A DNA stretch of 64,000 nucleotides, from positions 496,001-560,000 of the forward strand of contig NZ_AP025487.1 in assembly GCF_024347475.1 (NCBI RefSeq), read 5' to 3'. Each line of letters starts with the position of its first letter. Positions within the stretch are counted from its first letter, which is position 1. This DNA is from Vibrio fortis. Its GTDB lineage: Bacteria > Pseudomonadota > Gammaproteobacteria > Enterobacterales > Vibrionaceae. The position numbers and the translations under genes are program-made. Below, one piece after another: positions 36,512 through 45,563 of this stretch. The notes under the pieces are model-generated. The model saw only the letters and a program-made list of their open reading frames with translations. It had not been told where the DNA came from and did no database searches.

Positions 36512-38857
36512 ATGAAACCCATGAAAAATCTCGCCCAGTATTACGTTGATCTTCTCGTAAAGCTGGGTATCGTCCGATTCTCTATTCTCCTCGCATTAGC
36601 ACTGGTCGCGCTTGCGGTCGTGGTTCAAGTTGGTATCACACTGGCTCTCAAAGGTAATGTCGATGATATCGATATTGTCCGTTCTGTCTTCTTTGGTCTC
36701 GTTATCACGCCTTGGGCCGTCTATTTCCTTTCTGTGGTTGTCGATCAGCTCGAAGAGTCTCGTCAGCGTTTAGCAAAGCTGGTTTCTAAGCTCGGCGACA
36801 TGCGTGAACGTGACCAAGAGCTAAACAGCAAACTGCAGCTTAATATCGAGAAACTGAATCAAGAAATTGAAGAGCGTGAAAAGGCCGAAGAGGCGCGTGC
36901 TGAAGCAATGCATGACCTAGAAAACGAAGTCTTTCAGCGCGAGCGCACTCAACTCGAACTCGCAGAACGCACTGCGCTGCTTCGCTCATTCATTGATGCA
37001 TCTCCTGACCTTATCTATTACCGAAACGAAGATGGCGTTTTCTCTGGTTGTAACCGAGCGGTTGAAGAGCTAACTGGTAAAACAGAGAAAGACCTAGTGG
37101 GCCTAACCCCTTGGGATGTCTACAGCAAAGAGGTAGCTCAACAAGTTGTTGAAACCGATGAAAAGGTCTTTGCAGATAACCAAGCCGTCACTTACGAGCA
37201 GTGGCTTGAGTATCCAGACGGACGCAAGAACTACTTCGAGCTGCGTAAAGTACCTTTCTACAGCAAGGATGGTCGCCATCTTGGTTTGGTTGGTTTTGGA
37301 CGTGATATTACCGAACGCAAAGAGCATCAAGAGTCGCTTGAGAAAGCCAGCCGCGATAAGACCACGTTTATTTCAACCATTAGCCATGAATTACGTACTC
37401 CGCTAAATGGCATTGTCGGCTTAAGTCGTATGCTGCTCGATAGTCAACTGACTACAGAGCAACGCAAGCACATGCAGACCATTAAAGTCAGTGCGGTTAC
37501 GCTTGGTAATATCTTTAACGATATTATCGATATGGATAAGTTTGATCGACGCAAGCTTGAGCTGTTCCCAACGCCAATTAACTTCGAAGATTTTGTTTCT
37601 GAGATGGAGAGTATCTCTGCATTGATGGCGGAACAAAAAGGATTGAGGTTTGATCTGGAGAGATTGTCTGACCTGCCAACCGCAGTCGAAGTAGATGGGA
37701 CTCGCTTACGCCAAGTGCTATGGAATCTCGTCAGCAATGCAATGAAGTTCACCAAAGATGGTGGTGTGGTGATGACGGTGAGCGCGGACATTGAAGACGA
37801 TTTCGCACACATCACGATGGAAGTGGAAGATACTGGTATCGGTATCCCAGAAAGTGAAATCGATAAAATTTTTGCGATGTATTACCAAGTGAAGTCGGGC
37901 TCCGATAACTTACATGCAGTAGGGACAGGGATTGGCTTGGCCGTTTCTAAGCAGCTGATTAACATGATGGATGGGGATATCACCGTAAGCAGTGAAGAGG
38001 GCTTTGGCAGTACCTTCACAGTGTCGATTCGCGTACCCGTTAATCACGATACCCAGGCTTTGGTGAAGACGCCAAGAAAACAGTCGCAATTGAACATCTT
38101 CATGGTTGAAGATATTGAACTCAACGTTACCGTTGCTCGCTCGCTGCTAGAAAGTTTGGGGCATCAAGTCACGGTGGTGATGACAGGTAAAGAGGCACAG
38201 ATCGCCTTTAACCCACAAGAATTCGATCTGGTGTTACTGGATATTCAGCTTCCAGATATGACGGGCTTTGATATTGCTAAGTACTACCGTGAGAAATACT
38301 CTGAGCTACCGCCGCTGGTGGCGCTGACTGCCAATGTACTCAACAACAAGAAAGAGTATCTAAACAAAGGCATGGACGATGCGATCAGCAAGCCGCTATC
38401 AGTCAAAGCGATTCAAGATGTGATTGCGAAGCTGATAGAAAAGGAGCACTCCGATAAGCCACAGGTGATTGAGGAAGCGCAAGTGGTTGAACCGAAAACC
38501 ACATCGATAGACACCAGCTTACTTGATATTGAGATGCTAGAGTCATATGTTGATATTGTTGGCCCTAAGCCTGTGCTCGACAGCATCGCGATGTTTGAGG
38601 AGATGATGCCTGACTACATGGATATCTTGAACTCGAACATGGTGGCAAAAGATCAAGCTAATATCGTTTCAGAAGCGCATAAGATCAAAGGTGCTGCAGG
38701 TTCGATTGGCTTGAAGCGCATTCAACAAGTGGCGCAAAAAGCGCAATCACCAGATCTTCCAGCATGGTGGGAGAATATTTCAGATTGGGTTGATGAAATT
38801 AACAACGAATATCAGAACGACATTGAAGTTTTAAAGAGTTGGTTAAATCAAAGGTAG
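36512..38857 (+). CDS. arcB: Aerobic respiration control sensor kinase ArcB
   Basis: Tripartite hybrid histidine kinase that senses quinone redox state and phosphorylates ArcA. The 781-residue protein has two N-terminal transmembrane helices (about 23-45 and 58-77), a coiled-coil linker (about 80-155), a PAS domain (about 155-270), HisKA with His292 in SHELRTP, and HATPase_c (DTGIGIPESE, GTGIGLAVS). A receiver domain with Asp577 (LLDIQLPD) and an HPt domain with His723 (EAHKIKGAAGS) follow. This matches E. coli ArcB (His292, Asp576, His717) in layout and length. A lipoprotein gene follows after 7 bp. Confidence 0.97.
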   Translation: MKPMKNLAQYYVDLLVKLGIVRFSILLALALVALAVVVQVGITLALKGNVDDIDIVRSVFFGLVITPWAVYFLSVVVDQLEESRQRLAKLVSKLGDMRERDQELNSKLQLNIEKLNQEIEEREKAEEARAEAMHDLENEVFQRERTQLELAERTALLRSFIDASPDLIYYRNEDGVFSGCNRAVEELTGKTEKDLVGLTPWDVYSKEVAQQVVETDEKVFADNQAVTYEQWLEYPDGRKNYFELRKVPFYSKDGRHLGLVGFGRDITERKEHQESLEKASRDKTTFISTISHELRTPLNGIVGLSRMLLDSQLTTEQRKHMQTIKVSAVTLGNIFNDIIDMDKFDRRKLELFPTPINFEDFVSEMESISALMAEQKGLRFDLERLSDLPTAVEVDGTRLRQVLWNLVSNAMKFTKDGGVVMTVSADIEDDFAHITMEVEDTGIGIPESEIDKIFAMYYQVKSGSDNLHAVGTGIGLAVSKQLINMMDGDITVSSEEGFGSTFTVSIRVPVNHDTQALVKTPRKQSQLNIFMVEDIELNVTVARSLLESLGHQVTVVMTGKEAQIAFNPQEFDLVLLDIQLPDMTGFDIAKYYREKYSELPPLVALTANVLNNKKEYLNKGMDDAISKPLSVKAIQDVIAKLIEKEHSDKPQVIEEAQVVEPKTTSIDTSLLDIEMLESYVDIVGPKPVLDSIAMFEEMMPDYMDILNSNMVAKDQANIVSEAHKIKGAAGSIGLKRIQQVAQKAQSPDLPAWWENISDWVDEINNEYQNDIEVLKSWLNQR

Positions 38858-38864
38858 AAGAATA

Positions 38865-39308
38865 ATGAAAAAATTAGCATTCGCCGCCTGTGTAGTGGCA
38901 TTAGCGGGTTGTTCTGCACCACAAGTAGAATGGCAACAAGATAACCAAGTCGAAGTCTCTACTACGACCATCACAATGAAAAGCAACCTGTGGCTGAATA
39001 AAATGCCAACCATAGGTGAAGCGCAAGATAAGACGCTACATGGTGCTATTTATCTTGAGTCTGACTCACAGCTACCGGCATCACTAGCGGTGGAGAGTGT
39101 TACGGTTAAGCAGGGTGCGGATACACTGCTCATTACAGCAGATGACCTAGACCTAAGAACGCATAATGAAACTCAGTGGGAAGTAGCGTTTGTGTGGCAG
39201 TTAGAGATCGACAGTGAACAGCCAGTTGATGTTGCCGTGGAGCTGAAAGATGGTGAGACTGTGAAGTGGCTGGTTGAGAAAGACGTTAAGGTTGATACGG
39301 TTTACTAA
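38865..39308 (+). CDS. Small predicted lipoprotein co-transcribed with arcB
   Basis: 147-residue protein with a lipoprotein signal: basic start, hydrophobic stretch and lipobox LAGC with Cys at 16. The mature part is acidic, beta-strand-like and rich in Thr/Val, ending in KDVKVDTVY. I do not recognise a family. It starts 7 bp after arcB with GGTAGAAGAA as ribosome-binding site and ends before a terminator shared with convergent arcA. Being locked between arcB and arcA suggests it is expressed with the sensor kinase, but nothing in the sequence ties it to signalling. Confidence 0.8.
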   Translation: MKKLAFAACVVALAGCSAPQVEWQQDNQVEVSTTTITMKSNLWLNKMPTIGEAQDKTLHGAIYLESDSQLPASLAVESVTVKQGADTLLITADDLDLRTHNETQWEVAFVWQLEIDSEQPVDVAVELKDGETVKWLVEKDVKVDTVY

Positions 39309-39372
39309 AGAAACGTTTGTGTAGGAATAGCATGTTTAGGCATGTGATTCATGCCGAATGAAACGGATATTA

Positions 39373-39405
39373 AAAAAGGGAGGATGCTGAGCATTCTCCC
39401 TTTTT
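39373..39405. terminator. Bidirectional terminator between the arcB unit and arcA
   Basis: 15-bp stem (39373-39387 with 39391-39405) with one G-U pair, 3-nt loop, A-tract before and T-tract after, so it serves both converging transcripts. Confidence 0.95.
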
Positions 39406-39438
39406 CGATTCACTATGATGGCGTAACCATCACATGAA

Positions 39439-40155
39439 TTAGTCTTCTAGATCACCACAGAAGCGGTAGCCTTCACCGTGAATCGTAGCAATGATTTCTG
39501 GAGTACCAGATACTGATTCAAAGTGCTTACGAATACGACGAATAGTTACGTCTACTGTACGGTCATGTGGCTTAAGCTCACGGCCAGTCATCTTCTTAAG
39601 AAGGTCTGCACGTGTTTGGATCTTGCCTGGGTTCTCACAGAAGTGCAGAAGTGCACGGAACTCAGAGCGAGGTAGCTTGTAGCCTTCGCCATCTGGGCTT
39701 ACTAGAGAGCGGCTGTTGATATCCAAAACCCAACCGTTGAATTCGTACTTCTCAACGCTGCGCTTCTCTTCTTGAACAGAGCTTGTGCTCATTGAACGGT
39801 TCAGAAGGTTGCGTGCACGGATAGTCAGCTCACGAGGGTTGAAAGGCTTAGTGATGTAATCATCTGCACCAATTTCTAGACCAAGGATTTTGTCTACTTC
39901 ATTATCACGACCAGTCAAGAACATTAGCGCAACATTTGCTTGCTCACGTAGTTCACGAGCAAGTAGAAGGCCGTTCTTACCAGGTAGGTTGATGTCCATG
40001 ATAACAAGGTTCACTTGGTTGTCAGACAGCACTTGGTGCATCTCTTCACCGTCGCTAGCCTCAAAAACAGCATATCCCTCTGCTTCAAAAATACTCTTAA
40101 GAGTGTTACGAGTTACTTGCTCATCTTCTACGATAAGAATCTGCGGGGTTTGCAT
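39439..40155 (-). CDS. arcA: Two-component response regulator ArcA
   Basis: OmpR-family regulator that represses aerobic respiration genes when phosphorylated by ArcB. The 238-residue protein has a receiver domain with Asp54 (VIMDINLPG), Asp11 and the signature Lys in [10 protein letters not shown]. The winged-helix output domain has [15 protein letters not shown] and the recognition helix [15 protein letters not shown]. Length equals the E. coli protein. Convergent with arcB, whereas in E. coli the two genes are unlinked. Its upstream region carries FNR-like and ArcA-like sites. Confidence 0.98.
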   Translation of the reverse strand: MQTPQILIVEDEQVTRNTLKSIFEAEGYAVFEASDGEEMHQVLSDNQVNLVIMDINLPGKNGLLLARELREQANVALMFLTGRDNEVDKILGLEIGADDYITKPFNPRELTIRARNLLNRSMSTSSVQEEKRSVEKYEFNGWVLDINSRSLVSPDGEGYKLPRSEFRALLHFCENPGKIQTRADLLKKMTGRELKPHDRTVDVTIRRIRKHFESVSGTPEIIATIHGEGYRFCGDLED

Positions 40156-40366
40156 TTTGGCGGTACCTAAATTTGTGACGAAACTGTGCTAATAGAATAA
40201 ATTCTAGGCAAAAACATAACATACAGGTAATGTAATTTTGATGATAACTCAAAGTTTTCAAAAATACACTTACTTCCAGCTGTCTGCCTTCCTTGAAGTA
40301 TTGCCAATAACGTAAATCCAGTACGCCTTTTAATCATTCTGTTAGTGATTGCTGAGAATTCTATAA

Positions 40367-40401
40367 TGTTAACAGCATGCTAACAACGCGATAATGTTAA
40401 T
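40367..40401. promoter_or_regulatory. ArcA-like direct repeats between arcA and the RraA-like gene
   Basis: TGTTAAC (40367-40373), TGCTAAC (40378-40384) and TGTTAAT (40395-40401). The first two are spaced 11 bp, the period of ArcA direct-repeat sites (consensus near TGTTAATTA). The location between divergent arcA and the RraA-like gene suggests autoregulation of arcA or control of the RraA-like gene. Confidence 0.45.
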
Positions 40402-40414
40402 TCCATTCACTTTG

Positions 40415-40428
40415 TTGATTTATATCAA
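40415..40428. promoter_or_regulatory. FNR-type binding site upstream of arcA
   Basis: TTGATTTATATCAA is a perfect match to the FNR consensus TTGATN4ATCAA. It lies 260 bp upstream of the arcA start and 270 bp before the RraA-like gene. E. coli arcA is FNR-activated, so the same link is plausible here. CRP sites (TGTGAN6TCACA) differ at the outer bases, so FNR is preferred. Confidence 0.65.
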
Positions 40429-40538
40429 TTGCTGTCTGGTATCAAACTTGATTAGTATGAGCTACTGCTTAATCAACACTATAAATGATTAAATAGCCAT
40501 AAATATGGAATGGCTATTCGAACTGGCTCGTATATTTT

Positions 40539-40592
40539 GCTTCCATAGTCACACTTAACCATATCAGAGGTAGGCTGTGGAACCTCGGAAGC
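40539..40592 (+). promoter_or_regulatory. Structured leader segment upstream of the RraA-like gene
   Basis: GCTTCC (40539-40544) pairs with GGAAGC (40587-40592), and GAGGT (40567-40571) pairs with ACCTC (40582-40586), directly stacked on it. The loop GGCTGTGG (40573-40580) can also pair over all eight positions (two G-U) with CCATAGTC (40543-40550), which gives a competing fold. Mutually exclusive pairings of this sort are typical of regulatory leaders. I do not recognise a known riboswitch. Whether the segment is transcribed is not shown. Confidence 0.35.
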
Positions 40593-40697
40593 GATAAGCT
40601 GTCTTTTTATTATAGACGGATTGAAAACAAAGGATTTATTTTTACTTTAAGCATGGGGCTAGCAGCATGGGCTGCCTGTCTCGCTCATGGAGGATAT

Positions 40698-41183
40698 ATG
40701 CACGATATAACACCGGACTTATGTGATGAGTTCGAAAGCAAAGTGACGCTACTCAGACTCCCTTTACAGAATTACGGCCAACGTGCTGCGTTCTGGGGCG
40801 AAATTGTAACAGTGCGTTGCTATCACGATAACTCTAAGGTTCGTGATGTGTTAGAAGGTGATGGCAAAGGTAAAGTACTGGTGGTCGATGGCAATGGCTC
40901 TTGCCAAAAAGCCTTGCTGGGTGATCAACTTGCCATTTTAGCGATTGAGAATGGTTGGGAAGGGGTAATCGTCAATGGAGCAATTCGTGATGTCGGTATG
41001 ATGTCGCAGATGGATCTTGGCGTTCAAGCACTCGGATCTTCACCATTCAAAACCGAAAAGCGCGGTAGTGGTCAGGTTAATGTAACACTGACAATCCATA
41101 ACCAACTCATCCAGCCTGGCGATTACATTTACGCTGACTGGAACGGAGTATTACTCTCTTCAGAGCTTCTCATTAATTCTTAG
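40698..41183 (+). CDS. RraA-like protein, putative 4-hydroxy-4-methyl-2-oxoglutarate aldolase/oxaloacetate decarboxylase
   Basis: 161-residue RraA-fold protein. Conserved blocks are [36 protein letters not shown] and [14 protein letters not shown]. coli RraA, an RNase E inhibitor, has lost the catalytic Asp after the Arg (GAVRQV). Here Arg97-Asp98 are both present, as in class II HMG/CHA aldolases with oxaloacetate decarboxylase activity, so an enzyme is likelier than an RNase E regulator. I start at ATG 40698, preceded by GGAGG; a longer frame from 40653 would add 15 residues. Upstream lies a long region with FNR/ArcA-like sites and a possible structured leader. Confidence 0.85.
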   Translation: MHDITPDLCDEFESKVTLLRLPLQNYGQRAAFWGEIVTVRCYHDNSKVRDVLEGDGKGKVLVVDGNGSCQKALLGDQLAILAIENGWEGVIVNGAIRDVGMMSQMDLGVQALGSSPFKTEKRGSGQVNVTLTIHNQLIQPGDYIYADWNGVLLSSELLINS

Positions 41184-41194
41184 AGTCGCTTAGC

Positions 41195-41662
41195 TTAGAA
41201 GCGGAAACCAATTCCGACTTCAACACCTTGCTGCCACTCTTCATAATCGAGAGTGGCATGCAGATCTAGGTTATCAGTCAGTTGTACTCGGCTGGTCACC
41301 TCAGCCGCAATTAATTTTTCTTTCCCTTGTTCGACATCATCGTCACTGCTGTAGGTGTGCAGAGTACTGTTGAAAGAGATGCGATCACTCAATTGATAGC
41401 TCACACCACTGAGAAATCCATTTTCATGTCTTAGGGCATCGCTATTGATCCTAGCTCCCACGAATAGATCAACGTTCTTGAACACGGAATAGGAGTAGCC
41501 GCTGTCGACTTTCCACACATCGAAAGACTCATTGGTTGAGCTTTGGCTAGAGATAAAAAATTTGTGTACAGAGGTGTCGAGCTGACTCGGCAAGAGAGGT
41601 AATGAGTTAGCGCTACAAATAACAGGCATAGCAAAGGCTAAAAGAAATAGTAATCTTTTCAC
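41195..41662 (-). CDS. Small secreted/outer membrane beta-rich protein of unknown function
   Basis: 155-residue protein with a cleavable signal peptide (about 18 residues, ending SANS) and no cysteine-lipobox. The rest alternates polar and hydrophobic residues in strand-like stretches (YSVFKNVDLFVGARINSD, ISFNSTLHTYSSDD, LDLHATLDYEEWQQG) and ends in GVEVGIGFRF with a terminal Phe, the signature of outer membrane beta-barrels recognised by BamA. At this size it could form an eight-strand barrel at most. I do not recognise a family. Convergent with the RraA-like gene, 11 bp apart. Confidence 0.7.
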   Translation of the reverse strand: MKRLLFLLAFAMPVICSANSLPLLPSQLDTSVHKFFISSQSSTNESFDVWKVDSGYSYSVFKNVDLFVGARINSDALRHENGFLSGVSYQLSDRISFNSTLHTYSSDDDVEQGKEKLIAAEVTSRVQLTDNLDLHATLDYEEWQQGVEVGIGFRF

Positions 41663-41907
41663 TTCCCACTCCTGATGTCGTTATTATTTGTTATATACGC
41701 TTGTTGTCTAATTAAAGCACAGATTTTGATGGTTAGCTGTACGACCTAGATACCTTTTTGCTCGATCTATATAGGCAACTGATTGCTTTTGCGATCTGGG
41801 GCAAACTCTGTTCATTTTTTATACCTTGCATTTCATGGCTACATTCTGCTCTAAATAACGTCTTACTATGAAAAATGTCGTGAATGCGAAAAAAAAGTAA
41901 CTTTTCA

Positions 41908-41935
41908 TTGACGAGATGTAGCAAAACTTGATACA
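41908..41935 (+). promoter_or_regulatory. Candidate thr operon promoter
   Basis: TTGACG (41908-41913), 16-bp spacer, GATACA (41930-41935), about 30 bp before the leader peptide start. The rest of the gap back to the convergent beta-rich protein gene (41663-41907) shows no coding signal. Confidence 0.5.
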
Positions 41936-41966
41936 CGTAGAGATAAGCAAACGCAGAGAATTGAAT

Positions 41967-42044
41967 ATGCAGCACTCAAGCCACCTAGTAATGACCACAA
42001 CCATTATTATTACCGACATTACAATTGTTGGGGCAGGCTGCTAA
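41967..42044 (+). CDS. thrL: thr operon leader peptide
   Basis: Leader peptide of 25 codons (17 if the internal ATG at 41991 is used). It has a Thr/Ile block, MTTTIIITDITI, the regulatory codons expected for attenuation by charged tRNA-Thr and tRNA-Ile. AGAGA lies about 8 nt before ATG 41967, while the internal ATG lacks a ribosome-binding site, so I use the longer form. It is followed 18 bp later by the attenuator hairpin and then thrA. The peptide probably has no function of its own after translation. Confidence 0.85.
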   Translation: MQHSSHLVMTTTIIITDITIVGAGC

Positions 42045-42061
42045 CTAACGGATTTACAAAT

Positions 42062-42097
42062 AAAGGCCTGTATCCCACAAGATACAGGCCTTTTTTT
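42062..42097 (+). terminator. thr operon attenuator (rho-independent terminator)
   Basis: Perfect 13-bp stem (42062-42074 with 42081-42093; core AGGCCTGTATC/GATACAGGCCT), CCACAA loop, run of seven Ts, placed between thrL and thrA. Slow translation at the Thr/Ile codons would favour an antiterminator and allow thrABC expression. Confidence 0.92.
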
Positions 42098-42129
42098 ATA
42101 CCATTTTTACGACTTATGGAGAGGAAGGG

Positions 42130-44589
42130 ATGCGAGTTTTAAAGTTTGGAGGTTCATCATTAGCGGACGCCGATCGTTTTTTGAGAGCGGCGGATATCAT
42201 TGCTAATAATGCCCAGCAAGAAGAGCTAGCGGTCGTGCTATCAGCACCGGGTAAAACAACCAATAAACTGGTTGCGGTGATTGAATCAGCACTTAAACAT
42301 GGTGAAGCAGAATCTCAAATCAAAGAGATTGAGTCTTCTTTTGTTGCACTGTTTTCTGACATCAAAGCACTGGTTCCAGGTGTAGATGGTACGGCTTTCC
42401 AAGAGCAAGTGGATACGTCACTGACTCAACTACGTCAGTTTGTTAATGGTATCGACCTGTTAGGCATGTGTCCTAACCACGTTAACGCGCGCATCATCAG
42501 TAAAGGTGAGCGTATCTCTATTCAGTTAATGAAGGCGGTATTAGAGGCAAAAGGTCAGCCAGCTAACCTTATCGACCCTGTTCAGTACTTGTACGCGAAG
42601 GGTGATCACCTAGAAGCGATGGTCGATGTTGATGTATCAACGCAAAACTTCCGCCAAAACCCTCTTCCTCAAGGACACGTAAACATCATGCCTGGCTTTA
42701 CAGCCGGTAATGACAAGGGTGAGCTAGTAACACTAGGCCGAAATGGCTCGGACTACTCAGCCGCAGTGTTAGCAGCGTGTTTGCGTGCCGATTGTTGTGA
42801 AATTTGGACTGACGTAGACGGCGTTTACAACTGTGACCCTCGCCTTGTTGATGATGCTCGTCTTCTTAAGTCATTGAGCTATCAAGAAGCAATGGAGCTT
42901 TCTTATTTCGGTGCTTCAGTTCTTCACCCTAAAACAATCGCGCCAATTGCGCAGTTCCATATCCCATGTTTGATCAAAAACAGCTTTAACCCTCAAGGTG
43001 CTGGCACTCTTATCGGCCAAGATACTGGCGAAGACAATCTTGCAATCAAAGGCATCACTACGCTAAGTGACCTGACAATGGTTAACGTGTCTGGTCCGGG
43101 TATGAAGGGCATGGTTGGCATGGCAAGTCGTGTCTTCGGTGCAATGTCTTCAGCTGGCGTTTCCATCGTTCTTATTACTCAATCATCATCTGAGTACAGC
43201 ATCAGCTTCTGTATCGAATCTGCAGATAAGCAAAAAGCGCAACAAGTATTGTCTGAAGCGTTTGAACTTGAACTGAAAGATGGCCTACTTGAGCCAGTTG
43301 AGTTCATGGATGACGTAGCTATCGTTACACTTGTTGGTGACGGCATGCGTACTTCACGCGGTGTTGCTTCTCAGTTCTTCTCGTCATTAGCAGAAGTGAA
43401 CGTAAACATCGTCGCGATTGCACAAGGCTCTTCTGAGCGAGCAATCTCTGCAGTGATCCCTGAAGATAAAATCTCTGAAGCGATCAAAGCGTGTCACGAA
43501 AACCTATTTAACTCTAAGCACTTCCTTGATGTCTTCGTTGTCGGTGTTGGCGGCGTTGGTGGTGAGCTGGTGGATCAAATCAAGCGCCAACAAGGTAAAT
43601 TGGCAGAGAAAGGCATTGTTATCCGCGTATGTGGCCTAGCAAACAGTAAAGGCCTACTGCTTGATAGCGAAGGACTACCACTGGATCACTGGCGTGATCG
43701 CATGAACAGCGCAACTGAAGAGTTTAGCTTGCCACGTCTTGCTGCTTTGGTTCAGCGTAACCACATCATCAACCCAGTCTTGGTGGATTGTACTTCAAGT
43801 GAAGCGATTGCAAATCAGTATGCTGACTTCCTAGCGGCGGGTTTCCACGTTGTTACACCGAACAAGAAAGCAAACACAGCAAGCATGGCTTACTACCATC
43901 AGCTTCGTGAAGTTGCACGTAACTCACGTCGTAAGTTGATGTACGAGACAACAGTAGGCGCAGGCCTTCCGGTTATCGAGAACTTGCAGAACCTTATCTC
44001 TGCTGGTGATGAACTTGAGAAATTTAACGGCATTCTATCGGGTTCTCTATCTTACATCTTCGGTAAGCTAGATGAAGGTATGACACTAAGCCAAGCAACC
44101 AACATTGCGAAAGACAACGGCTTTACAGAACCAGACCCACGTGACGACCTTTCAGGCATGGACGTCGCACGTAAGCTACTAATCTTGGCTCGTGAAGCGG
44201 GAATGGCTCTAGAGCTTGAAGATGTAGAAGTTGATCAAGCACTGCCACCAGGTTTTGATGATTCCGGTAGCGTGGAAGAGTTCATGGCGCGTCTACCAGA
44301 AGCGGATGCCTACTTCCAAGAGCAGTCTGCGAAAGCGGCTGAAGAGGGCAAAGTACTACGTTATGTTGGCGAAATCGCCGATGGTAAATGTAAGGTTCGC
44401 ATTGCAGCAGTCGATGGCGATGACCCAATGTTCAAGATTAAAGATGGCGAGAACGCACTCGCATTCTACAGCCGTTACTACCAACCAATTCCACTAGTAC
44501 TGCGTGGTTACGGTGCAGGTACTGAGGTAACGGCAGCGGGCGTATTCTCTGATGTAATGCGTACCCTTGGCTGGAAATTAGGAGTTTAA
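42130..44589 (+). CDS. thrA: Bifunctional aspartokinase I/homoserine dehydrogenase I ThrA
   Basis: Catalyses the first and third steps from aspartate to threonine. The 819-residue protein has an N-terminal aspartokinase domain ([13 protein letters not shown] with the KFGG motif; about 1-290), a regulatory region with two ACT domains (about 310-460), and a C-terminal homoserine dehydrogenase (about 465-819; [14 protein letters not shown] for [41 protein letters not shown]). Length matches E. coli ThrA (820). Feedback inhibition by threonine is expected from the ACT domains. Start ATG follows GGAGAGGAAGGG. Confidence 0.98.
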   Translation: MRVLKFGGSSLADADRFLRAADIIANNAQQEELAVVLSAPGKTTNKLVAVIESALKHGEAESQIKEIESSFVALFSDIKALVPGVDGTAFQEQVDTSLTQLRQFVNGIDLLGMCPNHVNARIISKGERISIQLMKAVLEAKGQPANLIDPVQYLYAKGDHLEAMVDVDVSTQNFRQNPLPQGHVNIMPGFTAGNDKGELVTLGRNGSDYSAAVLAACLRADCCEIWTDVDGVYNCDPRLVDDARLLKSLSYQEAMELSYFGASVLHPKTIAPIAQFHIPCLIKNSFNPQGAGTLIGQDTGEDNLAIKGITTLSDLTMVNVSGPGMKGMVGMASRVFGAMSSAGVSIVLITQSSSEYSISFCIESADKQKAQQVLSEAFELELKDGLLEPVEFMDDVAIVTLVGDGMRTSRGVASQFFSSLAEVNVNIVAIAQGSSERAISAVIPEDKISEAIKACHENLFNSKHFLDVFVVGVGGVGGELVDQIKRQQGKLAEKGIVIRVCGLANSKGLLLDSEGLPLDHWRDRMNSATEEFSLPRLAALVQRNHIINPVLVDCTSSEAIANQYADFLAAGFHVVTPNKKANTASMAYYHQLREVARNSRRKLMYETTVGAGLPVIENLQNLISAGDELEKFNGILSGSLSYIFGKLDEGMTLSQATNIAKDNGFTEPDPRDDLSGMDVARKLLILAREAGMALELEDVEVDQALPPGFDDSGSVEEFMARLPEADAYFQEQSAKAAEEGKVLRYVGEIADGKCKVRIAAVDGDDPMFKIKDGENALAFYSRYYQPIPLVLRGYGAGTEVTAAGVFSDVMRTLGWKLGV

Positions 44590-44591
44590 GA

Positions 44592-45563
44592 ATGAGTTCA
44601 AGTGATATGGATGTTGTAGTTTACGCTCCAGCTTCAATCGGTAATGTCAGCGTTGGCTTTGATGTACTTGGTGCAGCCGTGTCGCCTATCGATGGCACAC
44701 TGCTTGGTGACCGAGTGATGGTCAAAGCGGGTGATGAACCATTCTCCCTAAAAACTGCAGGTAGCTTTGTTTCTAAGTTACCAACGGAAGCAAAAGAGAA
44801 CATCGTTTACGATTGCTGGACCGTGTTTGCTCGTGAAATCGATAAAAAGGGTGTCGCTCTTAAACCACTAGAGATGACGCTTGAAAAGAATATGCCGATT
44901 GGTTCAGGTTTGGGCTCAAGCGCATGTTCAATTGTGGCGGCGCTGGATGCTCTAAACCGTTTTCATGGTCAGCCATTAGACGAGACTGAACTGCTCGCAC
45001 TTATGGGTGAGATGGAAGGTAAGATTTCAGGCGGCGTTCACTATGATAACGTAGCTCCGTGTTACCTTGGTGGCGTACAACTTATGCTGGAGGAGCTGGG
45101 CATTATCAGCCAAGAAGTGCCTTGCTTTGATGACTGGTACTGGGTAATGGCGTATCCGGGCATTAAAGTATCAACCGCAGAAGCGCGAGAGATCCTACCA
45201 TCTCAATACCGTCGTCAAGATATCATTGCTCATGGTCGCCACCTTGCAGGCTTTATTCACGCTTGCCACTCTGGTCAGCCTGAGCTTGCTGCAAAGATGA
45301 TCAAAGACGTGATCGCAGAACCATATCGTGAGAAACTGCTACCAGGTTTTGCTGACGCTCGTAAATACGCGTTGTCAGCGGGAGCGCTTGCCACGGGAAT
45401 CTCCGGCAGCGGACCAACCTTATTTAGCATTTGCAAAGAAAAAGATGTCGCTGAGCGTGTTGCACGCTGGCTAGAACAAAATTACGTACAAAATGAAGAA
45501 GGATTCGTCCATGTTTGTCGTTTGGACAAGCAAGGCTCGATCGTTACAGGAAGTGAGTTATGA
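44592..45563 (+). CDS. thrB: Homoserine kinase ThrB
   Basis: GHMP-family kinase that phosphorylates homoserine. The ATP-binding motif [12 protein letters not shown] is at about residues 97-108 and the C-terminal GHMP motif [14 protein letters not shown] near residue 270. The start ATG 44592 has AGGAG 8 nt upstream and gives 323 residues; an ATG five codons later would give the 318 residues seen in other vibrios but has no ribosome-binding site. It starts 2 bp after thrA and overlaps thrC by 4 bp (ATGA), so translation is coupled. Confidence 0.97.
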   Translation: MSSSDMDVVVYAPASIGNVSVGFDVLGAAVSPIDGTLLGDRVMVKAGDEPFSLKTAGSFVSKLPTEAKENIVYDCWTVFAREIDKKGVALKPLEMTLEKNMPIGSGLGSSACSIVAALDALNRFHGQPLDETELLALMGEMEGKISGGVHYDNVAPCYLGGVQLMLEELGIISQEVPCFDDWYWVMAYPGIKVSTAEAREILPSQYRRQDIIAHGRHLAGFIHACHSGQPELAAKMIKDVIAEPYREKLLPGFADARKYALSAGALATGISGSGPTLFSICKEKDVAERVARWLEQNYVQNEEGFVHVCRLDKQGSIVTGSEL

